This document shows, one piece after another, positions 10,143-20,200 of a stretch of 64,000 nt of DNA. Each line of letters starts with the position of its first letter. The stretch's first letter is position 1. Below the pieces are notes generated by a model, which did not search any database, was not told where the DNA came from, and saw only the letters and a program-made list of their open reading frames with translations. The position numbers and the translations under genes were made by a program. Location: contig BCKE01000030.1 in NCBI GenBank assembly GCA_001600495.1, forward strand, positions 223,814 to 287,813, in the 5' to 3' direction. This stretch comes from Pilasporangium apinafurcum (lineage: Eukaryota > Oomycota > Peronosporomycetes > Pythiales > Pythiaceae).

Positions 10143-10775
10143 CACGCTTTTCTGTCTGGTTAAATTACAGAGAGAGAGCAAGCGCTTTCACCTACAGAGA
10201 GAGAGAAAGAGTTGTTCTTGATGGGCTGTTGGTGCTCTGAGCTGATGAACTTGCTCGTGTGACTGCAAATTCTAAAATGAAGAGCCATTATATACAAAAA
10301 CTAGCGGTTGGGTTCACACGGGTTTAAATTTTATGACCCATTTATGAGACCCACACAAAAAATCCAGTATTAAATCAATTAAAGAAGGCGGGTTAGGGAG
10401 TAAATGGGTTAGTGGGAAGTTTTTTACTGAACCCAAATGTAACCAGACCCACATACGCAAGTGGATACACTTTGCTGGTCAAATACCAGCTAGTTCATTC
10501 ATGCACACAACCTGGATTTCCTTGGCTTCATGCCATCCACAGAGAACGTAATTCATACATAATCCACTATGAACTACATAGACTACCATATCTCACTGCT
10601 AATGTTGCTATTGATCGCGAAAATTCACGATTCAGTCAACAAATTCATTACAATGTGGAATCAAATGCGCTTTTGTTTAGTTAACTAACAAGGTATGGTG
10701 TTGTTCGAGGATATTGCGAGTACATACTCTAGGTGCAAATTAAGAAGCGATTCAGTAATCGATGGTCTTAGGGTA
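10143..10775. other. Intergenic: paralogue A promoter and 3' flank of the reductase gene
   Basis: The first ~240 bases carry the core promoter and leader of paralogue A, with AGAG-rich runs near the start codon. Between about 10310 and 10440 come several TGGGTT/AACCCA words. The remainder, up to the reductase stop, shows no convincing gene. Confidence 0.6.
10264..10283 (-). promoter_or_regulatory. Oomycete-type Inr/FPR core promoter of paralogue A
   Basis: On the minus strand this reads TCTTCATTTTAGAATTTGCA. TCATTTT fits the oomycete initiator (YCAYTYY) and AATTTGC fits the flanking promoter region (MWTTTNC) at the right distance. It lies about 125-140 bases upstream of the start codon and recurs almost unchanged upstream of paralogue B. 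Confidence 0.6.
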
Positions 10776-11615
10776 TTACACCGGAGAATTGCCTACATGG
10801 TCCGATCCAGAGAAAAAATCTTCATTCAATGCATCCAGGCGCATAATTTGATCAGCCGTCAACTTCACACTCGCAGCCTCCAAATTCTCCTTCTGTCGTG
10901 TCTCTTTCACAGATTTTGGCAACGTAATATACCCTTTCGCTAAATCCCACGCCAGCAACACCTGCGCTGGTGTGGCGTTTATCTCCTTTGCGACTTCATT
11001 CAACACTGGATCATCAATTCGTTTAGCTCGAGCTAAGGGCGAAAACGCCTGCAGTAGTATGCCATTCGCTTCACAGTAGTCCACCAATGGCTTCCTTGTC
11101 AGCCATGGATGCAATTCAATCTGATTTACCGCTGGCTTCACCCGCCAGGTCTCGCTCAGTTTGGCCAAATGCTTCTCCCCGAAATTCGACACACCAATGT
11201 CTTTCAAAATACCTTGAGCCTGCAATTCTTCCAGCGCTCGCCATGTTCCCGCACGGAGTTCAGGGTCAAACGGCTGGTGCAGCAAGAAGAGATCAATGTA
11301 GCCGCAGCCGATGAGATCGTTGGATTCTTTTGCACCAATCAGAGCTTTCTCGTATCCCCAATGGAATTCACGCAGTTTGCTCGTGATGAAGATCTGTTCC
11401 CGAGGAATCCCTGAATCACGCACCGCTCGACCAACATCGGCTTCGTTCTCATATAGTTTAGCCGTGTCAATATGGCGGTATCCCATACGCAATGCGGCCA
11501 GTACAGCGGTATAGGTTTCTTCACCGGGCGCACTCTTGTAGACGCCCAGACCAATCATCGGAATGGACGCACCGCTCGGTAATTGCATGCTTGGGACGTT
11601 CACGATCATTTTCAC
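10776..11615 (-). CDS. Aldo-keto reductase
   Basis: A 279-residue cytosolic NAD(P)H-dependent oxidoreductase of the aldo-keto reductase superfamily, which reduces aldehydes and ketones on a TIM barrel. The full catalytic tetrad is visible: D50 (in RHIDTA), Y55 (LYENE), K80 (ITSK) and H113 (LLHQP). Family signatures also include DIGVSNFGEKHL, QIELHPWL and the LPKSVKETRQKEN cofactor segment near the C-terminus. Its length is slightly below the usual 280-320. A second Met at residue 3 is an alternative start. It stands alone between the two Nup98 paralogues, in their orientation; nothing suggests a functional link. The substrate cannot be told from sequence. Confidence 0.92.
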   Translation of the reverse strand: MKMIVNVPSMQLPSGASIPMIGLGVYKSAPGEETYTAVLAALRMGYRHIDTAKLYENEADVGRAVRDSGIPREQIFITSKLREFHWGYEKALIGAKESNDLIGCGYIDLFLLHQPFDPELRAGTWRALEELQAQGILKDIGVSNFGEKHLAKLSETWRVKPAVNQIELHPWLTRKPLVDYCEANGILLQAFSPLARAKRIDDPVLNEVAKEINATPAQVLLAWDLAKGYITLPKSVKETRQKENLEAASVKLTADQIMRLDALNEDFFSGSDHVGNSPV

Positions 11616-12168
11616 ACTATGGAGGATAATGAATTAGCAGTACCAGACGCTTGTATGCTTAGTGGGTAAAATGATGACTAATGCAAATGCAGCAGGGGCT
11701 GAGCAAGTGAGGATGTGAAGAAGTGAGGAAGTGAAGTGCCGTCTTTGCCATGTGACTTTAGTGATGGCTGATCGGATGATGGTATCATTGACTTGGATGT
11801 GCAATTTATAGCCAATCATAAACCTCATTTCACTTCAGTGACATGCAGATTTGACAAATATCATTTATTATCAAATTTGTGTATCGTGAAATCTATGGAC
11901 AAATATCATTTTAGAAAAAAAGTACAATGGCAAGGTTCTGTTCAATTCGATCTTCAAGAACCTTTAAAAAAATTCACTACCAAATCAATACCTCTTCGCA
12001 TTAATGCAAGCAAGTAAATTGTCACCTGAGCGCGTAATATTCCTACTCTTTGTTCAATTAACTCGACCGTCATTAAATGCATACTCTTCTTCTTCTCCAT
12101 TAACTAACCTGATTCCTATGTATTTCTACTCGCTACTCTCTCATATATAACACCTACACGATACAGGC
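11616..12168. other. Intergenic region, reductase promoter side
   Basis: Contains the reductase leader (minus strand GTCATCATTTTACCC near 11670 is an initiator-like word) and the 3' flank of Nup98 paralogue B. No gene supported. Confidence 0.5.
11853..11911. repeat. Short direct repeat pair
   Basis: GACAAATATCATTT occurs at 11853-11866 and again at 11898-11911, 45 bases apart, in AT-rich intergenic sequence. It could be chance or a small binding-site pair. Confidence 0.4.
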
Positions 12169-15100
12169 TTAGAAATGCTCCATTTGAATTGTCCAGACGC
12201 CATGCAAGGCGGACACCGCCACTACCTGCACACCCGCAATGTGTGTTTTCAACTTTTGCGTGAACTCTTTTAGTGTACAATTCATGCCCCACACATGCAT
12301 CACAGCTGGTTTGTTCAACTTCTTTCCGACAGCTGGACGGGTATCACTGCTTTCAGGATATACCGTGATTTCTTTATCGCTAAACGCAATGATATTATCC
12401 AAATCGACTCCACAAAGATCCGTCTCTCCTGGAAATTGGATCATACCGATGTCTGTACAACCAATTGTGAAATCCTTCACACGCTTCAACTCGGATTCGG
12501 TCATCTCACGCAGGTGTTCGTAAGCAGGAACGGTATAATAGTGAGTGTTCCGCAGCACTGGAGCGATTGGGCGTGCAATAGGAAGAGAAGACGCCATTGA
12601 GGCAGACATGTTGATGATCGATTCATCAATCACAGCCTTGCTCTCGATATTTTGGCTAGACGCAGAATCAGAGCTCACGAGCTGACACGCATTTACTGTA
12701 ACCGTAGGAGTCGATGGAGATGCGGTGACTGCTTTGGGGGCAGGAGGCGATGCTGTGTTAGTTTCTAAGGAACAATCCGACTTGGTAGTTTCATTATGCA
12801 ATGGTGGTTCTGGTTTGGGTTGAGTATCGTTGTCAATAGTTTGTGCTACAATTGCATTCGAATTCTCCAATTCATTGTTGGTACTTGCACTTTTGTCGCT
12901 TTCAGTAGTTGACGCAGTCGTTTCGCTTGTACTTGAACTAGTTGATGGTACATCATCAATAGCTTTAATACCAAATCCAGCCGTTTCAGTGGTTGTTCCT
13001 CCAGTAGTTCCACCAAAAAGTGACGATCCACCAGTAGAGCTGCCAAAAAGACCACCAGTAGAAGGAGTACTTGTCGAGCCAAATAGACTGCCACCAGGTT
13101 TAGGAGCACCAAACAAACTTGTCGATGAACCTGCAGGAGCAGTCGTGGTTCCAAATCCAAATCCACCAGTCGAGCCTGTAGCCGGTGTAGAACCAAATAG
13201 TGAAGTTGTTCCGCCTAAGGGCTGTGATGCTGCAGTACCAAACGCGCTCGTTCCGGTTGTAGAGCCAAAAGCATTGCCTGTCGATGATCCGAAACCGCCC
13301 ATGCCAGTTGTAGAACCAAAACCGAAACCAGTTCCTGTAGGTTTCGCAGGAGTAGAGCCAAACGAAAACGCTGACGTGCTTGGAGCAGCTGACGTACCAC
13401 CAAACAGAGACGTACTTGTACTGGGCTGACTTGTGCTACCGAACGAGAAGCTGCCTGTTCCACCAGTTGCAGGTGTTGTTGTGTTACCAAATCCAAATCC
13501 AGACGACGTGGCAGGTTTCCCAAATGAAGAACTGCCGAACCCGCCGGCCGTGGTACCAGTGGAACCAAATCCAAGGCTATTCTGTTGAGGTTGTGATGTT
13601 GCACCAAAACCACTTGCTCCAAAGCCTGTCGAGCCAAAACCTCCCGTTGTTCCTGTAGTAGGAGCAGCGCCGAAAGCAGACGTGGAAGGAGTACCAAATC
13701 CACTTGTGGGAGCAGGTGTACCGAATCCTCCCGTTCGAGCGGCTCCACCAAACAACCCACCGCCAGTTGTTCCTGTAGCAGGTTGCGACCCAAAACCACC
13801 AAAACCACTGGTACTAGAGTTTGCAGGAGTTGAGCCAAATGCTGAACCAAACCCGCCACCAGTGGAGGTAGCTGGCGCACCAAAAGCTGACGTCGTACTG
13901 CCAAAACCACCAGTTGATCCAAAAGCTGATGTTCCTGTCGGTTGTGTTGACGCTCCGAACGCGCTGGTGGTCGACCCGAATGTGCTATTGTTGTTGGGAG
14001 TGCTAACAAATGATGGTGTTGGAGGTTGAGCAGCTCCACAATTGTTGCATGTACCCGTCGTAGGGATAGCAACAACCAGTGGCACAATACAATAACCATA
14101 CGTAGCAGCTGGAAGTCCAGACGTAGACGCATCGAAGGTATAACCGCTTTGCTGGGGTGGTGGAGAGGGACCTACACTGAATCCGGACGTTCCAAAGCCA
14201 GACGAACCAAAACTAACAGTAGTCCCAGTAGCAGGAGTAGCATTAAACGGCTGTGATCCAAATCCTCCCGTCGATGGTTGACTGGTTGTAGGTGGATTGA
14301 ACGCACCAGAGTGTCCACCAAACAATCCACCGCTATTGGTTGTTGGGGGAGATTGCAATCCAAAGCTTCCAAAGGCGTTGTTGGAGGCTGTCGGAGCGGG
14401 AGAATTAAACTTAAATTCACCACTACCAATAGTAGCTGGCACACCGAACTTATAAGCAGGAGCTCCAAACACATTCCCACATGATCCAAAACCTGGGTTT
14501 CCCACCAGTTGGATGGGTGCGGCAAAAGGATTAGTCGTCGGCCCAAATGTACCGACAGCCATAGGTGGAGCATACTTAGTAGCCGCTGCTTGAGCTGCTG
14601 CTGGATTGCTTCGCTTCAGATAATCTTCATATCGTAATTCTTCCACGGATTTGTGGGAATATGGAGCCATTTGAGTAATGGACGTATAATACACTGGATG
14701 CTGTCCAATTGGATCCAAATCCGTTGTCCGTTGATATGACGGCCAGCCTGTACCCACTTGTGGTGTACTTGTTGGCCCACATCCAAATAATCCGTTACTA
14801 CATGTTTGACTAAATGGCTGGATAGGTGGTCCCGCATTGTTGGCCGCATAGGTACCAAATCCAAACGCTCCAGATGTTGGAGCATCATTCACGCGGAAAG
14901 AACCATTGAATGGATTTGGTGCGGGTAAAGCCGCGAATTGATGGTGAATAGCATTGCCACTCAGAGTAGCGGCAGTAGGGGTGGTCGTATTTCCAAATCC
15001 ACTCGCTTGTGGTTGGCCAACACCAGCAAGAGTAGCATCCTGAAGACTTCCACTACGTTCACTCACCTCATTTGGGGTGAAGCAGGTGCGTGCGGAAGCG

Positions 15101-15207
15101 ACATGGCCAAAGAGGTTATCACTAGTTGTAGTTCCGAACAATGAATTGGTCGTTGAGAACCCATTCGTTCCTACAAAGCCAGTAATTGTATTGTTGTTGT
15201 TAGCCAT
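12169..15207 (-). CDS. Nup98-only paralogue B with GLEBS motif and transferred FG block
   Basis: A Nup98-like nucleoporin of 1,012 residues. The N-terminus (MANNNNTITGFVG) resembles paralogue A, not the precursor. A GLEBS motif lies at about 147-197 (KSVEELRYEDYLKR), so Rae1/Gle2 docking should be kept. Residues about 200-410 are a divergent FG region; residues 411-746 are the 1,007-bp block nearly identical to the precursor. An S/T-rich linker follows, then the Nucleoporin2 domain (about 882-1012), ending MEHF and TAA. As in paralogue A the protein stops after the HF of the cut site, with no Nup96 part; the ubiquitin-like domain is absent. The divergent FG segment just before the block looks like the gene's own old version of the same repeats, so the block appears added rather than substituted. 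Confidence 0.92.
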   Translation of the reverse strand: MANNNNTITGFVGTNGFSTTNSLFGTTTSDNLFGHVASARTCFTPNEVSERSGSLQDATLAGVGQPQASGFGNTTTPTAATLSGNAIHHQFAALPAPNPFNGSFRVNDAPTSGAFGFGTYAANNAGPPIQPFSQTCSNGLFGCGPTSTPQVGTGWPSYQRTTDLDPIGQHPVYYTSITQMAPYSHKSVEELRYEDYLKRSNPAAAQAAATKYAPPMAVGTFGPTTNPFAAPIQLVGNPGFGSCGNVFGAPAYKFGVPATIGSGEFKFNSPAPTASNNAFGSFGLQSPPTTNSGGLFGGHSGAFNPPTTSQPSTGGFGSQPFNATPATGTTVSFGSSGFGTSGFSVGPSPPPQQSGYTFDASTSGLPAATYGYCIVPLVVAIPTTGTCNNCGAAQPPTPSFVSTPNNNSTFGSTTSAFGASTQPTGTSAFGSTGGFGSTTSAFGAPATSTGGGFGSAFGSTPANSSTSGFGGFGSQPATGTTGGGLFGGAARTGGFGTPAPTSGFGTPSTSAFGAAPTTGTTGGFGSTGFGASGFGATSQPQQNSLGFGSTGTTAGGFGSSSFGKPATSSGFGFGNTTTPATGGTGSFSFGSTSQPSTSTSLFGGTSAAPSTSAFSFGSTPAKPTGTGFGFGSTTGMGGFGSSTGNAFGSTTGTSAFGTAASQPLGGTTSLFGSTPATGSTGGFGFGTTTAPAGSSTSLFGAPKPGGSLFGSTSTPSTGGLFGSSTGGSSLFGGTTGGTTTETAGFGIKAIDDVPSTSSSTSETTASTTESDKSASTNNELENSNAIVAQTIDNDTQPKPEPPLHNETTKSDCSLETNTASPPAPKAVTASPSTPTVTVNACQLVSSDSASSQNIESKAVIDESIINMSASMASSLPIARPIAPVLRNTHYYTVPAYEHLREMTESELKRVKDFTIGCTDIGMIQFPGETDLCGVDLDNIIAFSDKEITVYPESSDTRPAVGKKLNKPAVMHVWGMNCTLKEFTQKLKTHIAGVQVVAVSALHGVWTIQMEHF
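12971..13977 (-). repeat. 1,007-bp block shared with 2247-3253 (inverted)
   Basis: Inverted partner of the block in the Nup98-Nup96 gene. The arms are separated by 9,717 bp that contain paralogue A and the reductase. Two mismatches were seen, at 13027 and 12986, both near one end. The reading frame is kept in both genes. Confidence 0.9.
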
Positions 15208-15376
15208 CGCTGTTCCTTCTTCTTGTCTGTCTTTCTGTCTGTCTTTTCTTGTCGTATCTAAACGAAAGAAGTGAAGAGATCAGTGTCTACTATCTACAGA
15301 GAGAGAAAGAAGGCGCTGGCGATTTCTTCTTGAGGATCTTGAGGGGCTTGAGGGTCTTGAGAGTTGTGCACTTGGG

Positions 15377-15396
15377 TGCAAATTCCAAAATGAAGC
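15377..15396 (-). promoter_or_regulatory. Oomycete-type Inr/FPR core promoter of paralogue B
   Basis: Minus strand GCTTCATTTTGGAATTTGCA, matching the element upstream of paralogue A apart from a few bases. It combines TCATTTT (initiator) with AATTTGC (flanking region), about 170-190 bases upstream of the start codon. Confidence 0.6.
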
Positions 15397-15417
15397 GACA
15401 GTGACTTTTGCACCCAC

Positions 15418-15560
15418 CGTCATGGGTTTCGGTTGAATATGGGTTTACTTACCTAGAACCCATCAAAAAAATCTAGTACTACCTCCATTAACATAGAAGC
15501 GAACAGATGTTCAAATGGGTTTGTTTAAATGGGTTTGAAAGAAAAATGTACCCAATTCTG
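15418..15560. promoter_or_regulatory. Cluster of ATGGGTTT / AACCCAT words
   Basis: The words ATGGGTTT or AACCCAT occur at least five times upstream of paralogue B (for example near 15421, 15439, 15459, 15518 and 15529). Looser copies (GGGTTT, GACCCA, ATGGGTT) lie at the same place relative to paralogue A, 10310-10440. A shared transcription-factor site inherited with the duplicated promoter is my inference. Confidence 0.4.
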
Positions 15561-15984
15561 AACCCGTAGGATACAAAATTCTACTATCGCAGTGAAGAAT
15601 TACTCATTGTACTTCCTCTTGCGCATGAATCTGTGGAACTATATACCAGATGCAAAAATGTGAAGCAGTCATGCATATATGAAGCCTTAGAGATTCATTA
15701 TTTGCTAAGAAACACTGCTTTCAATTACATATTAATAAAAAAAATCTCTTTACTATCGCATCCCTGCTGGCAACATAAGTAGAAGCAATCGAGATGAACA
15801 GATATCGCCAGTAAATAAAAATAATACGGACAAACGCGGATGGGAAAGTTCCCACGATGTCCCTAACACCACAAGAAAAATAATACAACAATCACACCAC
15901 ATGCCTTTCGGAGTTCTTGAGGGCGCGATTTTGCTGTCGATAGAATAGCCTTCCGTATGAGCTGATGAATGAATCCACGTGTAG

Positions 15985-16350
15985 TTATTCGCCACACACT
16001 TCCATGATCGGTGCCAAATGCGGTCTGCAGAGTAGCTTGCGAAAGTCTTGACTGATCTGCCTGCGATGGAGATAGTCTTCGACAGCGTTATACCATCGCG
16101 TCGCCTCTTCTTCGCTCGACGCCGACACGTACAGCTGTCGTCCTGAACTCAAATACACACAGAATCCGTGTTTCTTCCCGCTCCAGTATAAGACGTTCTC
16201 AACTTCTTCGCGTTTAATGATTTTGGTATTTTCGCGATGGTCCTTCTTGTAAGTCAGCACGCCATCTTTAAACGTGAAGAACCGCCGCTTCCAGGTCTTG
16301 ACGCGCAGCCCGCGCTTGCGCAGATAGCCGTCCAATTCGTGCGTGGTCAT
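15985..16350 (-). CDS. Small PH-domain protein
   Basis: A 121-residue protein that is almost entirely one pleckstrin homology domain (residues about 5-98). It starts with the typical LDGYLRKRGLRVKTWKRRFF first strands, a basic loop suited to phosphoinositide head groups, and ends in the C-terminal helix with the family's conserved tryptophan (ATRWYNAVEDYL). A short tail follows. It has no signal peptide or membrane segment, so membrane recruitment through lipid is the likely role; ligand unknown. A TTC/GAA microsatellite sits immediately upstream of the start codon in the leader. It is unrelated to its neighbours. Confidence 0.85.
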   Translation of the reverse strand: MTTHELDGYLRKRGLRVKTWKRRFFTFKDGVLTYKKDHRENTKIIKREEVENVLYWSGKKHGFCVYLSSGRQLYVSASSEEEATRWYNAVEDYLHRRQISQDFRKLLCRPHLAPIMEVCGE

Positions 16351-17231
16351 CTCTTTTTCTTCTTCTTCTTCTTCGCTGTCCGTTCCTCAGTCTGTCTGTT
16401 AAGTGTGTGTGATTATAATCAGTTGTGATACGATGCGCTGGCAGGAACGAAGACTGGGCAGCTTCTGTTTAGAAGGATCCGCTCACGCCATCTTCACTCA
16501 ATAGGCGCCGGAATAGACTGGTCTCAGAGTAGCAATCCTTACCACTAATAAAAGGATATTTATTATGATAGATTTTTATTCTAAACGCCAATATAATAAA
16601 ATATATCAACTTACAAAGGGTATTTGAATTTAAAGTTTACGGCTCATTTTAGGTTGAAGTACTACAGCTGACCAGAAACCTTTTTAATCCAATATACCAT
16701 AGTTGCATCTTCAGAATTGTCTATTTCATACAGCTATTTGTATACTTTATAAATTAATAAATTTTATAAATATATTTATGCTATTTAATAATTTTTGAAA
16801 AGAAGTTCAACTGGAAGGAACCGTACACGAGTTCGTCATTTATATAAGCAGTATGAGATTTCTATATGATATGAATTTTTACTTTTTTTGTCGTTTTGCT
16901 GACTATCATCCTCATTTCCATTCATATAAGAGATGTATCTGGGCACCATATGCAATGCAATGTTCAACTCGACGTTGCGCTTAGATGGCAAAGTAATACA
17001 AAATAACAATAAGAGAATCACTTTGTTTGCTTCGAGTCTTCTTGCAAATCCACATGCTATAGTGGCTTGGAAGAAATTCAAAGTAAACAGACAAGGATCA
17101 TCCCAGAGTTATCAATATTTACCATATGCTGAATATTAATGAGGTAAATCGTCAGTGGGACGTGTGACGCGTCGGTGTCACCGTTGGTACCGCCAACGGC
17201 TAACTGTTCTCTCTACATCAATTTCATTCCA
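16351..17231. other. Intergenic region between PH gene and giant gene
   Basis: It begins with a CTT microsatellite in the PH-gene leader and then runs into AT-rich sequence (16,550-16,900). The far end is the 3' flank of the giant gene. Short frames here lack an ATG or similarity to anything I know. Confidence 0.6.
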
Positions 17232-20200
17232 TCAACCCAAACGTCGGACTTCATCTCGCAGCGATTGGCACTGCTCAAAGAGCCCATCGCGCTCTTGTTT
17301 CGTCTGCTCCAATGCCTGCTGCAATTCTATCACTTCGCGTTGCGTTGTATCTCTTTGCGTCGTACTTCCACTACTTCCTTCTTCATTCTCCTGATCCATT
17401 TCCAGGAGCTCTTCCTGTAAATACTCGAGAGATTCTTTCTGCTCCTGGAACTGGCGCAGCACCTGTGCATACAATTTCTCGGCGGTGTCCAGCTTCTCCT
17501 GTACAAATGTCTTCCGCTGTTGCTTCACGTATGTGTCCATATCGCTCTTATTGCTATTTTGGTGATGGCTGGACAAAACCAGGTAACTGGAGCTTTGCGT
17601 GAGCGGCGGTGGCTTAATTATACTACTACTTGAGTGCTTACTACTGGAGTTATGACTGATGGGTTCTGCTGCATCCTCTAACGCTTTAAGAAAGTTCTCC
17701 ATTTCATGTAAGCGCGATTTCCATTGACGGTCGGATGGCAGCACACGTTGTGATGGTGGTGATAAAGTTGGCTGTTGACTATCATTGGTGGTGGCTTCTT
17801 TGTCTTGAGATTGTTGGTGCAACTGAAATAGGTTCTGGTAGCAACGTACCAACAACTTGTACAATTGTTCTATGAACATAGGATCCGTCACATCTTTCGT
17901 TTTGGTGTGTGATTGTGCCAGGGTGTGTAAAACAAGAATGGCGAGTTGTCCAGAGTTGAATTTGTCGATACTTGCCACTGAGAGGTATAGTTGCTTCTTC
18001 TGTGCGTCAAAATACGAATCCGGTGTTGCATCAAGATCGGTCGATTGTGCAAAAGCCTTGACCACGACCACTAATTGAGCTGAATCGGTACTAGGACTCT
18101 GAATGAGCAATCTCATGAGGTACGTTGCAAACTCGCGACGCGCATTCATGGCTACATTCATTTGCTCTGGAGCCACCAGCTCTAATTGAGAATAATCAAT
18201 CGGATCTAAATAAACCATATTTGCCAAGTGGTTCTTGTTCCAGCGGCATGCCGATTCTATACCTTCGACGATCGAGGTACGGTAAGCATCTACGCTTGGC
18301 TCGCTCTTGTGTTCATCTTCTCTCTCCTCCATACTTTGCTGTTCACCTGCAACTTGCTGAAATTTGCCGCGAAGCATGGCTTCGATACTGGCGAGCCGTT
18401 CCTCCAGTGCTGCATGGCTGATTGTGGGTACTTGCTCACTACTTTGTGCCGATGAAAGCGTAGTATCATTGGATGCTAGTTTGCTCTTGTTCACAAGCTC
18501 CTGCTTTTCTCGCAACCGTTCTTTTTCTTCCACAATGCGTTGCATCATCTTGGCTGAGACAATCTGGATATTCCGCTTGCATTCTTCCTCCAAAAGAGCT
18601 CGCTTCTGATCCATCAGTTTCTTCACACGGGTAATTCGCTGTGATTTTCGACCAGTGAGCATCAGCACTAGCCGGTCTATCTGAGCCTGTTCTTCTTTCT
18701 CACTTTCATCTGCACGACCAGATTTTGTTGGCTGTTGCTGTTTCGAGAAAGCTTTTCGCATGATAATGATTTCCTGTTGAATCAACTTCTGAAATTGGTC
18801 CTCGACCGCATCTAGCTCCTGTTGCTGCTTTTCATCAATGGCGCGCAGCGCTTGTTCCTTTTCCTGCAGCAGTTGCTGAATTCGCTCATCGGCATCAAGT
18901 TGTAAGCGAGCACGTAAGTCATTGATGAGATCTTCTGTTTCAGCTTCTGCCTCAGAAACGTACACGACACGATGATGTGGTTGTTTTGATAGAGACGGTG
19001 CTGCCATCGCTAGAGTGAATCGATTGTTTTGCTGTTGTTGTGCGTGGATCTCTTCTTCTTGCCTCTGCTTTGCTACAGCTATGTCATGTTGAGATTGAAA
19101 GTGGCCAAAGAGAAAAGCAATCTGACCGAGCTGATGCTCTTTCAACTGCTTCGACTGGGTTGTATGCAAAGCCTCGATATGAACTTGAATTTGCCGTTCT
19201 TGCTCACGAATTTTCTCATCGTATTCACTGTCTATCTTCGCTAAATTCTTTTCTTCTTCCTCTGTTGTCTTCAGATCCGCAGAAGATGCGTTCTTGTTGC
19301 TCAAAACTAGTGCTTTCGCGGCTGCTTTCTGTTGCAACAAACCTCGCAACCCATCACGGACGGCTGCAACTTTGTCTCGGTACTGTCGCGTAAGCAACAA
19401 CGCCACTTCTTGCTCATGTCTTCGTCTTACCACTAGTTCAATCCCTTCCATCAACGTTGTCTTCATTGGGATTAATCCATGATCAAATAACTGCTGGATT
19501 GCTTCAATGTCTTTCTGTTGTTGGAGTGCATCCAGATCTATTTCATCTATAACCTTCAGTGCTGACTCATCTATCGCTGAAGGTGCAATATTATCTTCGA
19601 CGGGTGCTTCTAGTTTTTCGTCCGCAACTGCGACGATCGTGCTTTCCAGTAATTCTAACATCTCATTTTGTTGTTGTTTCTCATGTGCAATTGTCTGTTC
19701 TGCCTCGATTTGCTTTTGCTTCAGCTTTTGTCGTTCCATCTCGCGTTTCGCCTCCAGTTCCATCAGTTTCTTTTGCTTCTTCGCGGCCATTCGAGCCTCT
19801 AGCTTCTTCTTTTGCGCCATCACTTCGGCCTCATGGCTTAAGCGCAGCTCTTTGCTTTTTTCGTCAAACTCTTGCGCCAATCTTTGAATTTCGAGGGTAC
19901 GAGACGCTTCCAGTGCTTTTTTTGCTGCATCGGCAGCGGCAGCATCGATGGCTGCTTGCGCAATTTTTGCTGTCACCTGCGCCTCTTCGAGCCGTTGACG
20001 TTCTTTTTCTTCTTCAATTTTACGCGCTGCCTGTGCCGCCAGCTCCGTTTCCAAAGCCAGTTTTTCCTTCCGTTCTTCTTCTTCGAGCTGTGCTTGACGT
20101 TCCTGCTCAGCAATGGCAGAAATACTTGCAGTATCTCTTTGCTTCAGTTCTCGACGCAATGCAATTCGCTGTTGCAATTTCTGCTCTTGTCGCTTCTGAT

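Larger units (their letters stand above)
15208..15984. other. Intergenic: paralogue B promoter and PH-gene 3' flank
   Basis: Bases 15208-15400 hold the leader (CTGTCTTT-type runs, an AGAGAGAAAGAAGGCGC segment shared with paralogue A) and the core promoter. Bases 15415-15570 hold repeated ATGGGTTT words. The rest, to the PH-gene stop, is AT-rich with no gene seen. Confidence 0.6.

Noticed and set aside
16836-17081. 81-codon minus-strand frame between the PH gene and the giant gene
   Set aside because: Begins with TTG, no ATG-led gene, AT-rich, no family resemblance.
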